A stretch of 64,000 bases of DNA from Zonotrichia leucophrys gambelii (GCF_028769735.1 NC_088178.1:19232357-19296356), one strand, 5' to 3'; counted from the first letter of the stretch, positions 28,201 to 40,200 are shown. Program-made: numbers and translations. The notes: generated by a model from the sequence alone, not told the origin.

Positions 28201-31200
28201 ACTTGTATAACTGCAGCATAATTTATGCTTCAAATAGCGGGATTAAAGCAAATGCTTACTTTTTATGGTTTAGTTCAGAGAATTAGTTTTTATGTTTGTG
28301 TCCTTAATTGGAGCAAAGCTGGAGAAAATGGATAGTGTTTTGGTGAAAATGAGAACTATAGCAAATTCGTGTGTGCATTAACAAATGGCTTTTGTATGGG
28401 AAGCGTGATGCTGATGAGTCCAGTTCATTTTCACCACAGGGAGGATAACAAAGGGATGATTTGTCCCATCTTTTCTTTAGCAGCTGTGTGACAGCAGCCA
28501 GCAAGAGAGTTGGGAATCTTGAAAATAAGAGCTGAGTGTATATGTGTGCTTGTCTGCTTCAGGTAAAGGTGAAAGTGAGCTGAGGTGTCCCTGGACAAGC
28601 AGCCTAATGCTGCTTACAGGCTTGGGCTAAAAAGAGATAAATGAGAAACTGGAATGGAGTAGAAGGGAGGAATGGGGAGGTAGAATACGTCCTCTATGAA
28701 GAAAAACCAGATAGATTGTTTCCTCTCTGGGAAACTTTTTGTAAGGTAAGACTCTGTTGTCCAGAAAGAATGTGCAACAAAAGCCTGTGCCTTTTGTGTC
28801 AGGCTGAGCACAGTATTTCTGCTGGGAAGTATGACCTGAATCTCACAGGTTTTTGTCAGTCATAATCTGGGATAATTCCAAGTTATATTTGCACTGAGCT
28901 GATTAGGACCTGTGGTTTTGTCATAAGGATGCAACTTGTAAGAGCTGACCCGTGATGTAATTTAGGTATATGAGCTCTAGTTCCTGTGGTTGATGGACCT
29001 GTTTGTGAAAATCACTTGGAAAATGTAAGATTAAGAAAGATGAACACCCCTGTGGAGAGTGACATTCTTAGTCCTGTATGTTAAAACTCGTGTGTAGAAC
29101 GTTCTGTGTGGCTGGAAGGTGAAGGACTCACATAACCTGCAGTGTCTCCAGGTGATCTGTGTTGTGGCAAGTGTGGTAGGACTTGTGCAAAACAGCTTTG
29201 TGTCCAACATGCAATTGTATTGCCTTCAGTGTCTGCTGGGTACATTGTCCGGTTTATCTCAGCTGTTTGAGGGGCCTGAAAAGGCCCGGAGGTGGCCTTG
29301 GGGCAGCCCGGGTATCGAAGGACGAGAAGAGGCTTCAGTTCTTCTTTCTGGTTTTATGTTTATTAATTGTTTATCTAAAAGATGTTCTTTCAGCCACCAG
29401 AGATCTGCTCAGCAGTCAGCCATGGGCACACTGTCTCTGCCCTCCCGGGCAGCCACGTATCTTTATACCCCTTGCTACGTATACAATATTTATCATTTTT
29501 CCCCAATACCATCTATTGTTATAACTCGGTGTACTCTTAGTAATAACCAATCCAAAGGTGCCACCGTGGCCAAAGAAGATGGAGGAGAGGAGGAAGAAGA
29601 AGGAGGGTAGGACACACCCCAATTCCTCCATCTTACTCCTCTAAACCCCCCTGTACATAAATCCTAAACCTTGTGTCTCACCCTCTAATTAACTAATCCC
29701 TTCACCATTCACCCTGTGAAGCCCTCATCCTTGTCGTCTCCTGTGCAGGGTTAAAGTCCAGCTACCAGACACTTCTGGCAACATTCCAGGAGTCCCGAGG
29801 CTCAGCATCTCAGGACTGAAATCTTGAGATCCGACATCTCCCCCTTCTGTTTGCCCCAAGAAAACCTCTTTCACAATCCGATTCATGGCATCTGGGACGA
29901 CATGGATGAGGACTAGGAGAGCTATTACAATATAAAATCCTAAACTATTAAAACATAAAATCTTACCCTTAAAATTCTTCTCCAAATAGGAGAAATGTCA
30001 AAGAAATCTGCCCTTAAAATTCCTCTCCAAATGGGAGAAATGTCAAAGAAATCTACCAGCTGATCAATATATGATCCTTTGTCAGTTTTCCCTGTAATAG
30101 GTAAATTTACCCCATTGCCTATTGCAATTCAAGACCTCAAGGAGAAACCCCCCAGAGTCTTTCGTCCTTATACAGAAATATTCAAGACCCCAAAGAGAAA
30201 ACCCCCCAGAGTCTTTCCGTTCCTCTTGTTTCTCTTCTGAGTTGTCCTTTGCATTCTGAGTCCCGACTTTTGTCTGAGTATTCGTTTCTTCTTATATCTT
30301 GTTGAGGAAAATCGCTGCATAGTTGCTGACTCGTTACGAGTTGACACTGTAGCTCTGCTCACAACTGCCTCTTTGTTCCGCGATTGTTGCTGTTTGCAAG
30401 CTCACTCAGGGGTTACCTAGTTTTTGATTCAACTGACAATAGGGTTAGAAAACACACAAGCCTCCCCAGGAGGGGAGAGGCTTGGACTCCACGAGGGTTT
30501 TTTACCAAAGGCACCAAGTCTGGAGAGGGCCCCTCCTCGCCTGAGACGTCACCGGGGGTCTGGCCCGCCCCCGCCCGCGCTCGGCGCATGCATGCTTTCC
30601 GAGCTGCTCTCTGTCTCTCCCGAGGTAATTTTTCCCTCTCCCTTTTTGTTCCGCCTCTGAATTTTCCCCCTTCGGTCTGCCCCGACTCTGTCTCCTCCTC
30701 CTCCGACGCTGTGTGTGTGTGGCCTTTCGTCAGTGTGTGCGGCCCGCGCCGGCCACGTCTCGCACCGGGTTTTTTGCGTCACAACCGCGCGCCCCCTGCG
30801 TCTCACTGCAGCCTTTCTGGGATTGCGCAATTTCCCCCATGCCGCTGCCCATGTCGGACGCCCCTGCTGCGCTGGCATGTGACTTCTGCCCCGGGTTCTT
30901 GCGAGTTTTGCCCGCCGCGCGCATTTCTGCTACCTTGCCGGCCCCGGGGCCGCTGCACCCCCGGCCCTGAGCTTAGCAAAGCCGTATCTGAACACGCGTC
31001 TTTTGTTTTTTCTTCAGCCGCGCTCCCCGCCTGCTCCGCCGCTGCCTGGCTGCCGCGAGAAAGCGCCTCCTCCGATCCCTTTTTCTCCTCCCCCTGCTCT
31101 CCCTCTGCTCCTGAGTCCTCCATGCTCTCTGGACCTTTTGGACGCTTTTTGGGAGTTTCCCAGGGTTTTTGGGTTTTGAGACCGGGTATTTTAATAATAT

Positions 31201-34200
31201 TTCTTGCTCTTTTTCTCCAAGAGCATTTTCCTCTCGGCCTTTTAAGGCCAGAGCTAATTTTTTCTGGAGTCTTGCTCCCCCCTCTTTTGAGGGCCCCCCC
31301 CCGGACGTCTGCTGCGTCTGTTGGGTTATTTCTTCCTGGCCTTTTAAGGCCAGAGCTAATTTTTTCCGGAGTCTTGCTCCCCCCTCTTTTGAGGGCCCCC
31401 CCCCGGACGTCTGCTGCGTCTCGGGGTCTTCCTTCCTGGCCTTTTAAGGCCAGAACTAATTTTTTTTTTTTTGTATGTTTGTGTCACACCTTATAAGGCA
31501 GACAAAGTTTTCCGTTGTTCCTGGGAAGGTGTGCCCCCATGTTCTTATTTTTCAGGCTTTCTTACCAAATCTCTTGTCAGAGCAGTCTGGACGTCTCGGT
31601 CACTGTCCAGCAGATCACGAGAGGAGGTCCCAGGGCGCCTTCTGGTTCCAGTCCGGGCTGTTCTGCTACGAATTGTCTTCGGCAGAAACTGAGAGGTGGA
31701 ATTCTCAGTGACTGCTGTTTTTTTTGCAGTCTCTGTTGGCTTTTTTTTTTCTTCTTCTCTCTGGTCTTCAGGGCTTTGAAGGTGGTGGTGGTGCCCCCCC
31801 CCGAAAGGTTGTGGTGGTCAGAGCTCACCCAGTGGAAGCCAAATGTCCGGTTTATCTCCCCCGAAAGGTTGTGGTGATTCTTGTCCGTCCAGGGACGCCA
31901 AGTGTCCGGGTTTATCTCGGCTGTTTGAGGGGCCTGAAAAGGCCCGGAGGTGGCCTTGGGGCAGCCCGCGTATCGAAGGACGAGAAGAGGCTTCAGTTCT
32001 TCTTTCTGGTTTTATGTTTATTAATTGTTTATCTAAAAGATGTTCTTTCAGCCACCAGAGATCTGCTCAGCAGTCAGCCATGGGCACACTGTCTCTGCCC
32101 TCCCGGGCAGCCACCTATCTTTATACCCCTTGCTACGTATACAATATTTTATCATTTTTCCCCAATACCATCTATTGTTATAACTCGGTGTACTCTTAGT
32201 AATAACCAATCCAAAGGTGCCACCGTGGCCAAAGAAGATGGAGGAGAGGAGGAAGAAGAAGGAGGGTAGGACACACCCCAATTCCTCCATCTTACTCCTC
32301 TAAACCCCCCTGTACATAAATCTTAAACCTTGTGTCTCACCCTCTAATTAACTAATCCCTTCACCATTCACCCTGTGAAGCCCTCACCCTTGTCGTCTCC
32401 TGTGCAGGGTTAAAGTCCAGCTACCAGACACTTCTGGCAACATTCCAGGAATCCCGAGACCCCCAAGCTGGTCTCGGAGGCTCAGCATCTCAGGACTGAA
32501 ATCTTGAGATCCGACAGTACATAACAGACCTGTTACTTAAGAGACATTCTGTCTTGCCAGGTGTTCTAAATGCTGCAACAAATCTGTCACTGTTCCTTCT
32601 GCTTTTGTTAGTGCTGGTTTTGTCTTTCAGGTGTTGCAGCGTGTGTGAGATATAGGGGATCTGATATGTAGTCAAAATACATAGATAAAATAAATAATAA
32701 GGTTTGTAGGTGTCACAGGATGTTTGTGAACTTCATGTAAATAAAGCACTTTTGGTATTAGAAGATCCTATGTATTAATTTGTAGGCTATAAATTAGAAA
32801 CAAGACTGTTGGATTTTTTTTTCCTGATCAAAATGTAGATTTTTTTCTTCTTTATGAAGCCTTCAGCATAGCTACTTCTCAAAGCTTGTTTAATTTTGCA
32901 TGCCTCCTTTTGGTAAATATGAAGAATTTATGCCCAGTTGTGACTTCTGGAAGGTTATAGCAGCATTGCTGCATCTATATTCAACAATATATTTGTGCAT
33001 TTATCAGTTAGATGTAATTGATGGTTGGCTTTCACAGGAGCATTTTTAAACTCCAGTGGCATTATTGTAAGGAAAAAGGTTTTCAGAAATGCTTAATCAA
33101 GATATTTATGCATTTTAATGCATTTTTTCTACCATTTTTTTCAGCTATGGAGCTTGTACTGAAATAATTGCAAGTTATATATATTATTTATCTTTCTTTT
33201 TAGTAGGCGTTTCATTGTGGAAGGTGTATGTAGAGAGTGTTGGATGAGGGGCAGGATGTGATTGCCCGTCTTGGTTTCAGTTCCAGGTCTGTCCAAAAAG
33301 CTTGTGTGTTTCCACGCCTGGGCACCGGACAGACCTGTTCCAGCGAGACCCTCAGAACGTTCTGATCACGGATTTCTTCGGCAGCGTCAGGAAGGTGGAG
33401 ATCACTGCAGAGAGGCTTTCCCTGGACAGGGATGTGCCTGGCCTGGAAAGCAAGTAAGTGGGCATGATTTACACCTGATTTCTGTAGCTTTGTGCCGCAA
33501 AAACAAAGTAGTTGTTTAGCTGCCGAGGGAAAAGAACTCTGACTTCCTGTCATTTCCTACGAGGAATCAGGGAGTTAGTGTGGACCTCCTGCTGTCACAA
33601 AGTTGTCAGCTGAAAACTTTGTTTAAAAGTCCCCACTCCTTTCCTGACCCTCGTAAATAAATGCTGCTTAAGACCAAGGTGTGGATGTCAACAGCAACAG
33701 AAGTAGTTCAGAATTTTCTTTCTTCCTTAACATTTCTTCTTTAGTGCTCAAATATTTTGTTACTGCAATTCCTGCTTGTGGTTGTTTGCCCCTCCCAGAT
33801 AAGCTCAGAGTATAAGCCATCAGGTTAGGTGTTTGATAACAATTAGCTTTTTAATAAATGCTTTGTTTCAGTTCTCTGAATTCTCTGGCATTTGACATTA
33901 TTCTGTCCTGAGAATTTCTATTCCTGAGATGCAGTGATTCATTTGATTAAAATTACTGGTGCAAGTTCATTGATTGAAGTCGTAACAGGGCTTCCATTAC
34001 TTTGTGGATGAAGAAAGAAATATATAAACTTCTTTGTATTTTTGGGATTCTGTTGCCACCTATTGGGAAGATGTAAAGGAAGATTGTTCTGTAGGGTTTA
34101 TTTAGCATTGTACTTCCATTTCTGTCATGTCTTTTGTGCTTGATGATACTGCCCTGTAGGAGGGGAAACAAAGAATTGAAATATTGTGTTATATCAGGGA

Positions 34201-37200
34201 CTAAATATTTTCAACACATAAATTTATGTAAATTCTTGTCTGCCTTGTTGTTTACTGCTGCTCAAGACAGTGGATAGCAGTTTTATTTATTTTCAAGGTA
34301 ACAGTAACTCTGGTACTTGTCATTATAAATATCCTGCAAGCTTTAGTGTATTTCATATTTTACTTTCATATTGTATTTATATCTGGATCATATGCATTAG
34401 TACATACCATATAAATCTTAAGCTGGTTTTGTGATTCCTTAGTATAAAACAGTACTTAGTGGCATTAAATTGTTTTTTTCACGGAAGAATAAAAAAGCTC
34501 TTGGCAAGTAAAAGACATTTGACATTGCTAGTCAAAAACCATGATGAAAACTCACTATGTGGATTTGTGATTTGTGGAAAATTGAAAGGAGAAATTGATT
34601 TTGAAGGACTTTACCATTTTGAAACAGGAAATGACTGGCTGGAATTTTCAGCTTTTTTTGTGCGTGTGTTAGTTCGGTGTCAGTAATGGAGAGGTTTTTG
34701 GTGCCTGATGCTACTGCGCTGCACACATGGAAGCATGTTGAGAAATGGACATTCATGCACAAAGAGGAATATCATCCTTTTGAAATGTTCTGATATTTAA
34801 TGAAAGCTGTATTACATTATCATGGCAATCCAGTTAGATCTGTGAAATTGGAAGGGGTGAGGGCATGCTGGTTTAATGTCTGATTTAATAGTTCTCCTTT
34901 ATACAATTTTCTAAAAAAGTACTTAAGTTCTCAGTGTCTTGTTACCATTTGGAAAGAATTTATAAACAATATGTTTTTAATGGAGGAGAAAGTATGGAAT
35001 TGGTTAAAAAAGTACTGAAAAATTGCAGTGTAGCTCTAACAGACAATGATGTGGAGTGCTTAATAAATTCCTTAAGCAGAATTCTGAGGTCAGTACCTCT
35101 TGATATGACAGCTCTGTTTAGCTTCAAGAAATTTAGGAATTACAACAAATTACATCTTGAAGTGAATTTATTAAATGAAAATGTTAATGCCTTTTAAAAA
35201 TGCAGTTTGGGAGCATCTGATTTACAAGAACTAGTTACTCGGTTTTTTAAAAATAATGTTTTGAACATTACACACACCTGTTTTTGAGGGTGTTGAGAAG
35301 ACAGAACACAAATTACATGATTTTTGAATAGGTGCTACCACTAATTGTCCCATAATAATGTAAGAACGACTCCTGAATGAAAGAATATGAGTGCTTATTC
35401 TTAATCCTTTCAGTGTCAGTTAAACCATTCTGTGCCTTTTGGGAATGGAATGGCTGTTGACGCTGTGAGGTAAAACAGCTGGGGGAGGATGGGGCTATTC
35501 TTTATATAAACCTTTATATAAGCCTATATTCTTTATAAAGCATGGTTTATTCTTTTTTGTTTTATTGGGAGAGAACTCAACCAAGCTTATTAAAAGCTAA
35601 ATAATCCTTCCAAAATAATTATGACTAATCACTAATCTTGTTCATGCCCAGCATTGTTTTAAAAGCCCTGATGAAGCAGAAGAAGTAACAGAGAATTGAA
35701 CTTGGGTCCTTAAGAGTTTATAAGATTTATTGACCAAGAGATATCTGATAGATCACAAGTATATACTGCTAGTACATCAAAATTTATGTTACATTGGTTA
35801 CTGAGTGTAAAGATGTTATTGGTTTAATATTTGATGAAGTCTTGAGGCTTCATTCTTTTATGAATAATGTCCTGTGTTTTATTCTTCCCTCAATGTTAGC
35901 TTGATACCTTTTTTGTTCTCCTTTTACATACTGGTGGCAGTAGAATGCTACAGAATGTTTGTGTTACAGAGTATAACCACAAAATGAAATCTGGCCCTCA
36001 GCTCTGACACAGTCTTAAGTAGTCTGTGTTGGATCTGATTTGTTTGTTTTAAAGCTGCAGGTGTCACAGGTGCAGATAAGGACGTTAAAAGCCAAATGAA
36101 CAAAAGAGGTAAACCACTGATTACACAGATTATGGGTAAAGAAGACGCTGTCATGTGAGGCATGTAGCAGGATTGTACTGCTGGCAGACTGTTCAGTTCT
36201 CGTCTTGCCCACTGCTGTGACTTTGCCAAATCTTTTCAATGGAAGTTTGTTCTTTTGTTACACAATTGCTTAGCAATTACTTGGTTGTACAGCTCCGCTC
36301 CCCGGCCCAGCGTGAGCCGTAGCTGTGCAGCCAGATCAGAACTGGCAGCTTCACGTGGAGCTCGTGCCGTGACATTTGATGAGTGAGGCCTTTGAAGTTT
36401 CCTCTGGCTTGGGCTGAGACTCATACAGAGAACAACTACTAATTAACCAGAGAAGAGGCTTTCTTTCTAGCCACGTAGTGGTAGGTGAATATTTGCGAGT
36501 AAAAGCTTTAAAAAATAAAGAGAAGGTTCCTCTGCTGTTTCCTTTCTTCATAGCTGGTTCAGTCTAAGCTGTGCTCACTTCAAAGGGCTTGTTCTGCAGC
36601 TGCCTCAGTCCTGACAGGATCTGTAGCTGTCAATTTTAGCAGAAAATCTGACAGTCTAGGGGTTCTGAGGCTTCAGATGGTTATGTTTTGTCTAAATCCC
36701 CATGCAAGTGCAAAAAGTCAGCATTAAGGAGTAGAAGAAATCCTGCTTCTTTGGAGGAGGAGCCTTGCAGGTTTTGAAAAATCCAATAAATTAGGAGTGT
36801 GTCTTTCAAACTTGGATTGTAAGTCTACAGCCAGTTGGAACACTTTCTCCTTTTCAGCTCTTGTCATGAGGAAAAGACCTGTATCAGCAGAAAGTGTTGG
36901 TAAAAATTGGGATGAATATTTCCCTTGAGTGTAGTAAGGAGTGAATTAATGACAGCATCATATAAAACCATCCTAATTTCATTGCCTTTGAGAATTAGGC
37001 TTTGTATTAATGCTTCTGTTACGAAAAATTGTGATTCTTCACTACTGGCAGTGACTGTTTTCCCAAAAATAAATAAATTGGTCACTTGTGTTAGGAGGGA
37101 TGTTTGTAACAGGGTAATTATGAGTGATTGGTCCATTTGCAGAATATTACTAGCTAATGTTCTCTCAGTCTATTTTTTGTGGGTGTGTTGGTGTCTCTTT

Positions 37201-40200
37201 CCCGTCCTTTCTTCTTTTCCACCACCTATTTTCAATTTGATGTGCTTAATAATTTAAGTTGCCGTTGCGTGGTCCTGAAGGCTTGGGGAATCAGCCTTTG
37301 AACCAATAGGTAATTTGTTTATTTGGCAAGTAGATGCTGCTCAGCTCAGTGGGCTTTCATTAAAATAAGAATATCTGTGTTTGTTCCGAGATCCCCGTGA
37401 CACAAATGTGTAGTTCTTCCACGTTTCATAAGTCACTTTTAGGACTAATTCTGCCGGCTCGCGTTGCCGGGCAGGTCCCGGTTCGTGCCGGGGGTCCCGC
37501 GCTCCGCGGGCCGGGCAGCGCCGGGGGGGCCCGCGGCCGCTCCCGGCCGGCGCCGGCAGGTGGCGCCATCGCGCCGGAGCGGGAGCGCGGCGGGCGGGGC
37601 TGGGACAGGGACCGGGATTGGGGCTGGGATAGCGACTGTACCGGGATACCGGGAGAGTGACCGGGACCGGGACCGGGCCTGGGATAGTGACTGTAACCGG
37701 GACAGTGACCGTAACCGGGACCGGGACAATGACAGCGACTGTAACCGGGACAGTGACAGTGACCATGACCGTAACCGGGACCGTTCACGTGCAAGTGAAT
37801 GGCAGTATTTTATTGGATTCAGCTTTTGAATCAACTTCAGTACCTTTACATTCTTCACAAATGACTTTAATATGCCAGTTGACTTGGGCACGTGTGTTAG
37901 GCGGTCTAAAATTGTTGCACGGCAGATTTAGTGGGAAATCTTAAGTATATCTAGTAGATTTTAATATCATCTAGATAGCTTGAGAATATCTAGGTATCAG
38001 AGAGTATTTAATGTAGGGTTTTTATTTTGTTTTCCTTTATCCGCTCCTTTTTATACCTTTCCTATGTAAAATTCTTGTTTTGTTTCATTATTTCTTCTTC
38101 ATCTCTTCTCCCTGTGTGATCTTTACCTGCTATTATTTTTGCAGTTGAGCAGGCTGCTTTATAATTGCAGTCTCCTGAAGTGCTTGTTATTCTTTCTAGT
38201 GCTATTTATATGGCGGTCCTGGCTTGATCTTCTTGCTTTGCTGCCCAGGTGCTAAATAAAAATTAATGTCTGTTTCTAGTGGTATTTCTGTAGCTGTGTG
38301 CTCTTATGTTGCTGCTGAAGAAGACCATGAAAACAGCTGTGGTATTTGGCATAAGTCTGACCAGGAAATATTTTCATGTAATTTTGGCACGATTTCAGCA
38401 CTGTGAGGTAACATGGGAATTTCAATAAAACTGTATTACTATTATTTGCTTCCTGTCAGAAGTACCAGAGCTTCCAGTGATGTTTGTTAGGATACCCTTC
38501 TTGTGTGATTTCTAGCAGAGTGGAAAAAACAGGGGTGAAGAGAAGCAAGCATCTGGAAGCAGTGACTGTGGAACTCTTAGGTATTTGGAATTTAGAGGCC
38601 AAGCTCACATTAACATTTGTTATGCCCTAGAAACGAATCTGTACACATAACTATTAAATTTTAAAGGCTAAAGCAGAATTATTGCTTTTTAAAAATATGG
38701 TATTAAGCCATATGCAGATTATTTTAGTCTTTGCTGGTTTTCATATTGTCAAAAAGCTTACCCTTGATTTTTTGAGCACCTGAGGGATGACCTTCTGGAT
38801 GGTCAGAAATTTTTGCCTCTGAAAATTCAAGTCTTGCCCAAAGCTGTGAAGGGAAGTGCATTCACCATGTATTTATATAACAATTGTTAAAAGACCATAA
38901 ACTGATCTTGGTCTACACCTTCCAGCCCTCAACAGGAGGGACCTATCTCAAGTCAGACATTTGCTGGACCAAAGCTCTCATCATAGAGCTCTTACATTGA
39001 TTACTGAAATGCAAGTCCCTGAAGCCCTGTTGGTGTCTTGGTGAGCTGACGATGGTCTGGAAGATTGACATGTGTCCCTGCTTGTTTCTGAAGGCTCTGC
39101 CACACTCAGGTTATGCTGCTCAGTGGGCGTACTGGGACCTAGTTCTGTAGCAAAGAGTGAAATGTAAGTTGTGAAAGAAAAGCTGAACTCAAAAAAACCC
39201 CAACATTGTATTATTGCCAGGCATCTCTTTTCCATCCAGCTAGGTCTTTGAATAGACCAGTGCAAATTTCTGATATCAGGGGAGCAAGAAAGTCACAATT
39301 GCATCAAAGGATGGAAAGAAAACTAGAGGTGATTACAAAAGGCATTTCTGATCACATAAAGCACTGGATTTACAGATGGCTTGCTGAGCACTGTTTAGTA
39401 TTACTTTATAAAATGAGATTGTTTTATGTGTTTGGTCAAGAGTATCAGAAATCTATAGAAACAGATGCTGAATACATCTAGTGAAGTGCCCAAGCTACTG
39501 TTAAGATTATTTTATAAAATTTGTGGGATGGCAAAATATTAACTTTGAGGTGAGATTGATCTTTCAAGATAAGATAGTAATACTGTAAACAAAGAATTGA
39601 CTGCAAAATAGGATTTATTCAGCATTTTTGCAGGCAGAAGACTGATTGCATGAAGAGTTTGTTATTGGTAAATAGCAGGAGAAAGAAACAAGAAGTAATG
39701 GAGTACAATAAAGTCCTCTGTATCCCCTGAAGTGGAACAAGAGAAGAAAGGATGAGGCAGGATACCTAGGGAGCTGGAGGAATACCTGTTCAGGGGTTCC
39801 ATATGTTGTATCTTTTGAATCCTAGTAAACTTAATTAGTTTAAGTTTACTTAAGTTTCCAGTTGACTATTTGGAGATTCCTGGAATGACAACTGTGGATG
39901 TTCAGCTTCTACAGAATGGTGACAGCCAACCTCTGCTCTGCCAGTTAAATTGGGCACAAGTTTATATGATATTGAAAAAGAACTGGAAAGGTTGAAGCCC
40001 CCTTAGTCATCTGTCTAGAGATCAGAGCTAATTTGGAACATAAAGGCAGGCAGGATTTCTCTTTCACAATATGAGCTGGGAATTGCTGCTCCCGGTGTAT
40101 GTAAGTGTGAAGATGTGTTCATATTCTCTAATGTAGCACCAGCATTTATTGCAAACTGAAAGTACTATATTTTTATATGACCAAAATATATACGAGTTTC

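Larger units (their letters stand above)
29837..30060 (-). pseudogene. ERV envelope transmembrane-subunit fragment
   Basis: Minus-strand reading shows a hydrophobic segment ([16 protein letters not shown] at about 29946-29899) followed by a short polar tail, ending just before the polypurine tract. This is the position and character of the C-terminus of a betaretrovirus-like TM protein. The frame continues into the LTR rather than stopping at the junction. Just upstream a 45-bp unit (15 codons) containing FFDISPIW occurs twice in tandem (29966-30010, 30011-30055). Frame changes and stops separate this block from the hydrophobic part. No surface subunit, fusion peptide or signal peptide is present, so no functional envelope could be made. 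Confidence 0.65.
29246..32516 (-). mobile_element. Endogenous retrovirus, class II (ERVK-like), internally deleted, antisense in PIGK intron 8
   Basis: Two near-identical LTRs (29246-29836 and 31903-32516) flank 2,066 bp. The whole is bracketed by a 6-bp direct repeat, GTACAT (29240-29245 and 32517-32522), the usual duplication size for alpha- and betaretrovirus-like elements. The polypurine tract (minus strand, 29848-29837) and the primer-binding site (minus strand, from 31900) fix the transcription direction as right to left. LTRs begin TGTC and end GACA. I count about six substitutions and three indels between them, so insertion was recent. The interior keeps only an envelope transmembrane fragment and a GC-rich leader with repeats. 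No reverse transcriptase, integrase, protease or capsid motifs are visible, so it must have depended on helper proteins. It lies antisense to PIGK, the orientation usually tolerated in introns. Confidence 0.95.
25529..33280 (+). other. PIGK: PIGK intron 8
   Basis: A 7.75 kb intron, about 42% of which is the inserted retrovirus at 29246-32516. Outside it I recognise only a CR1 3' end at about 27005-27122. The remaining flanks (25529-27000, 27130-29239, 32523-33280) are AT-rich unique-looking DNA. Confidence 0.8.

Noticed and set aside
29119..29610. 163-codon plus-strand frame across 29119-29610 and its twin at 31724-32269
   Set aside because: Both are LTR sequence read backwards; the duplicated frames are a by-product of the LTR pair.
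29837..29860. Primer-binding site next to the left LTR (plus-strand ERV)
   Set aside because: No TGG-starting site is present there. The sequence is a pyrimidine run, that is, the polypurine tract of a minus-strand element, so the orientation was reversed.
30384..31496. 370-codon open frame on the plus strand
   Set aside because: It runs antisense to the retrovirus, through CpG-rich DNA and the 101-bp repeats, and shows only Pro/Ser/Leu-rich low complexity with no motif.
37341..37944. Overlapping frames with Arg-Asp or Thr-Val repeats on both strands
   Set aside because: They are translations of the hexamer minisatellite and adjacent GC island, open in several frames at once.
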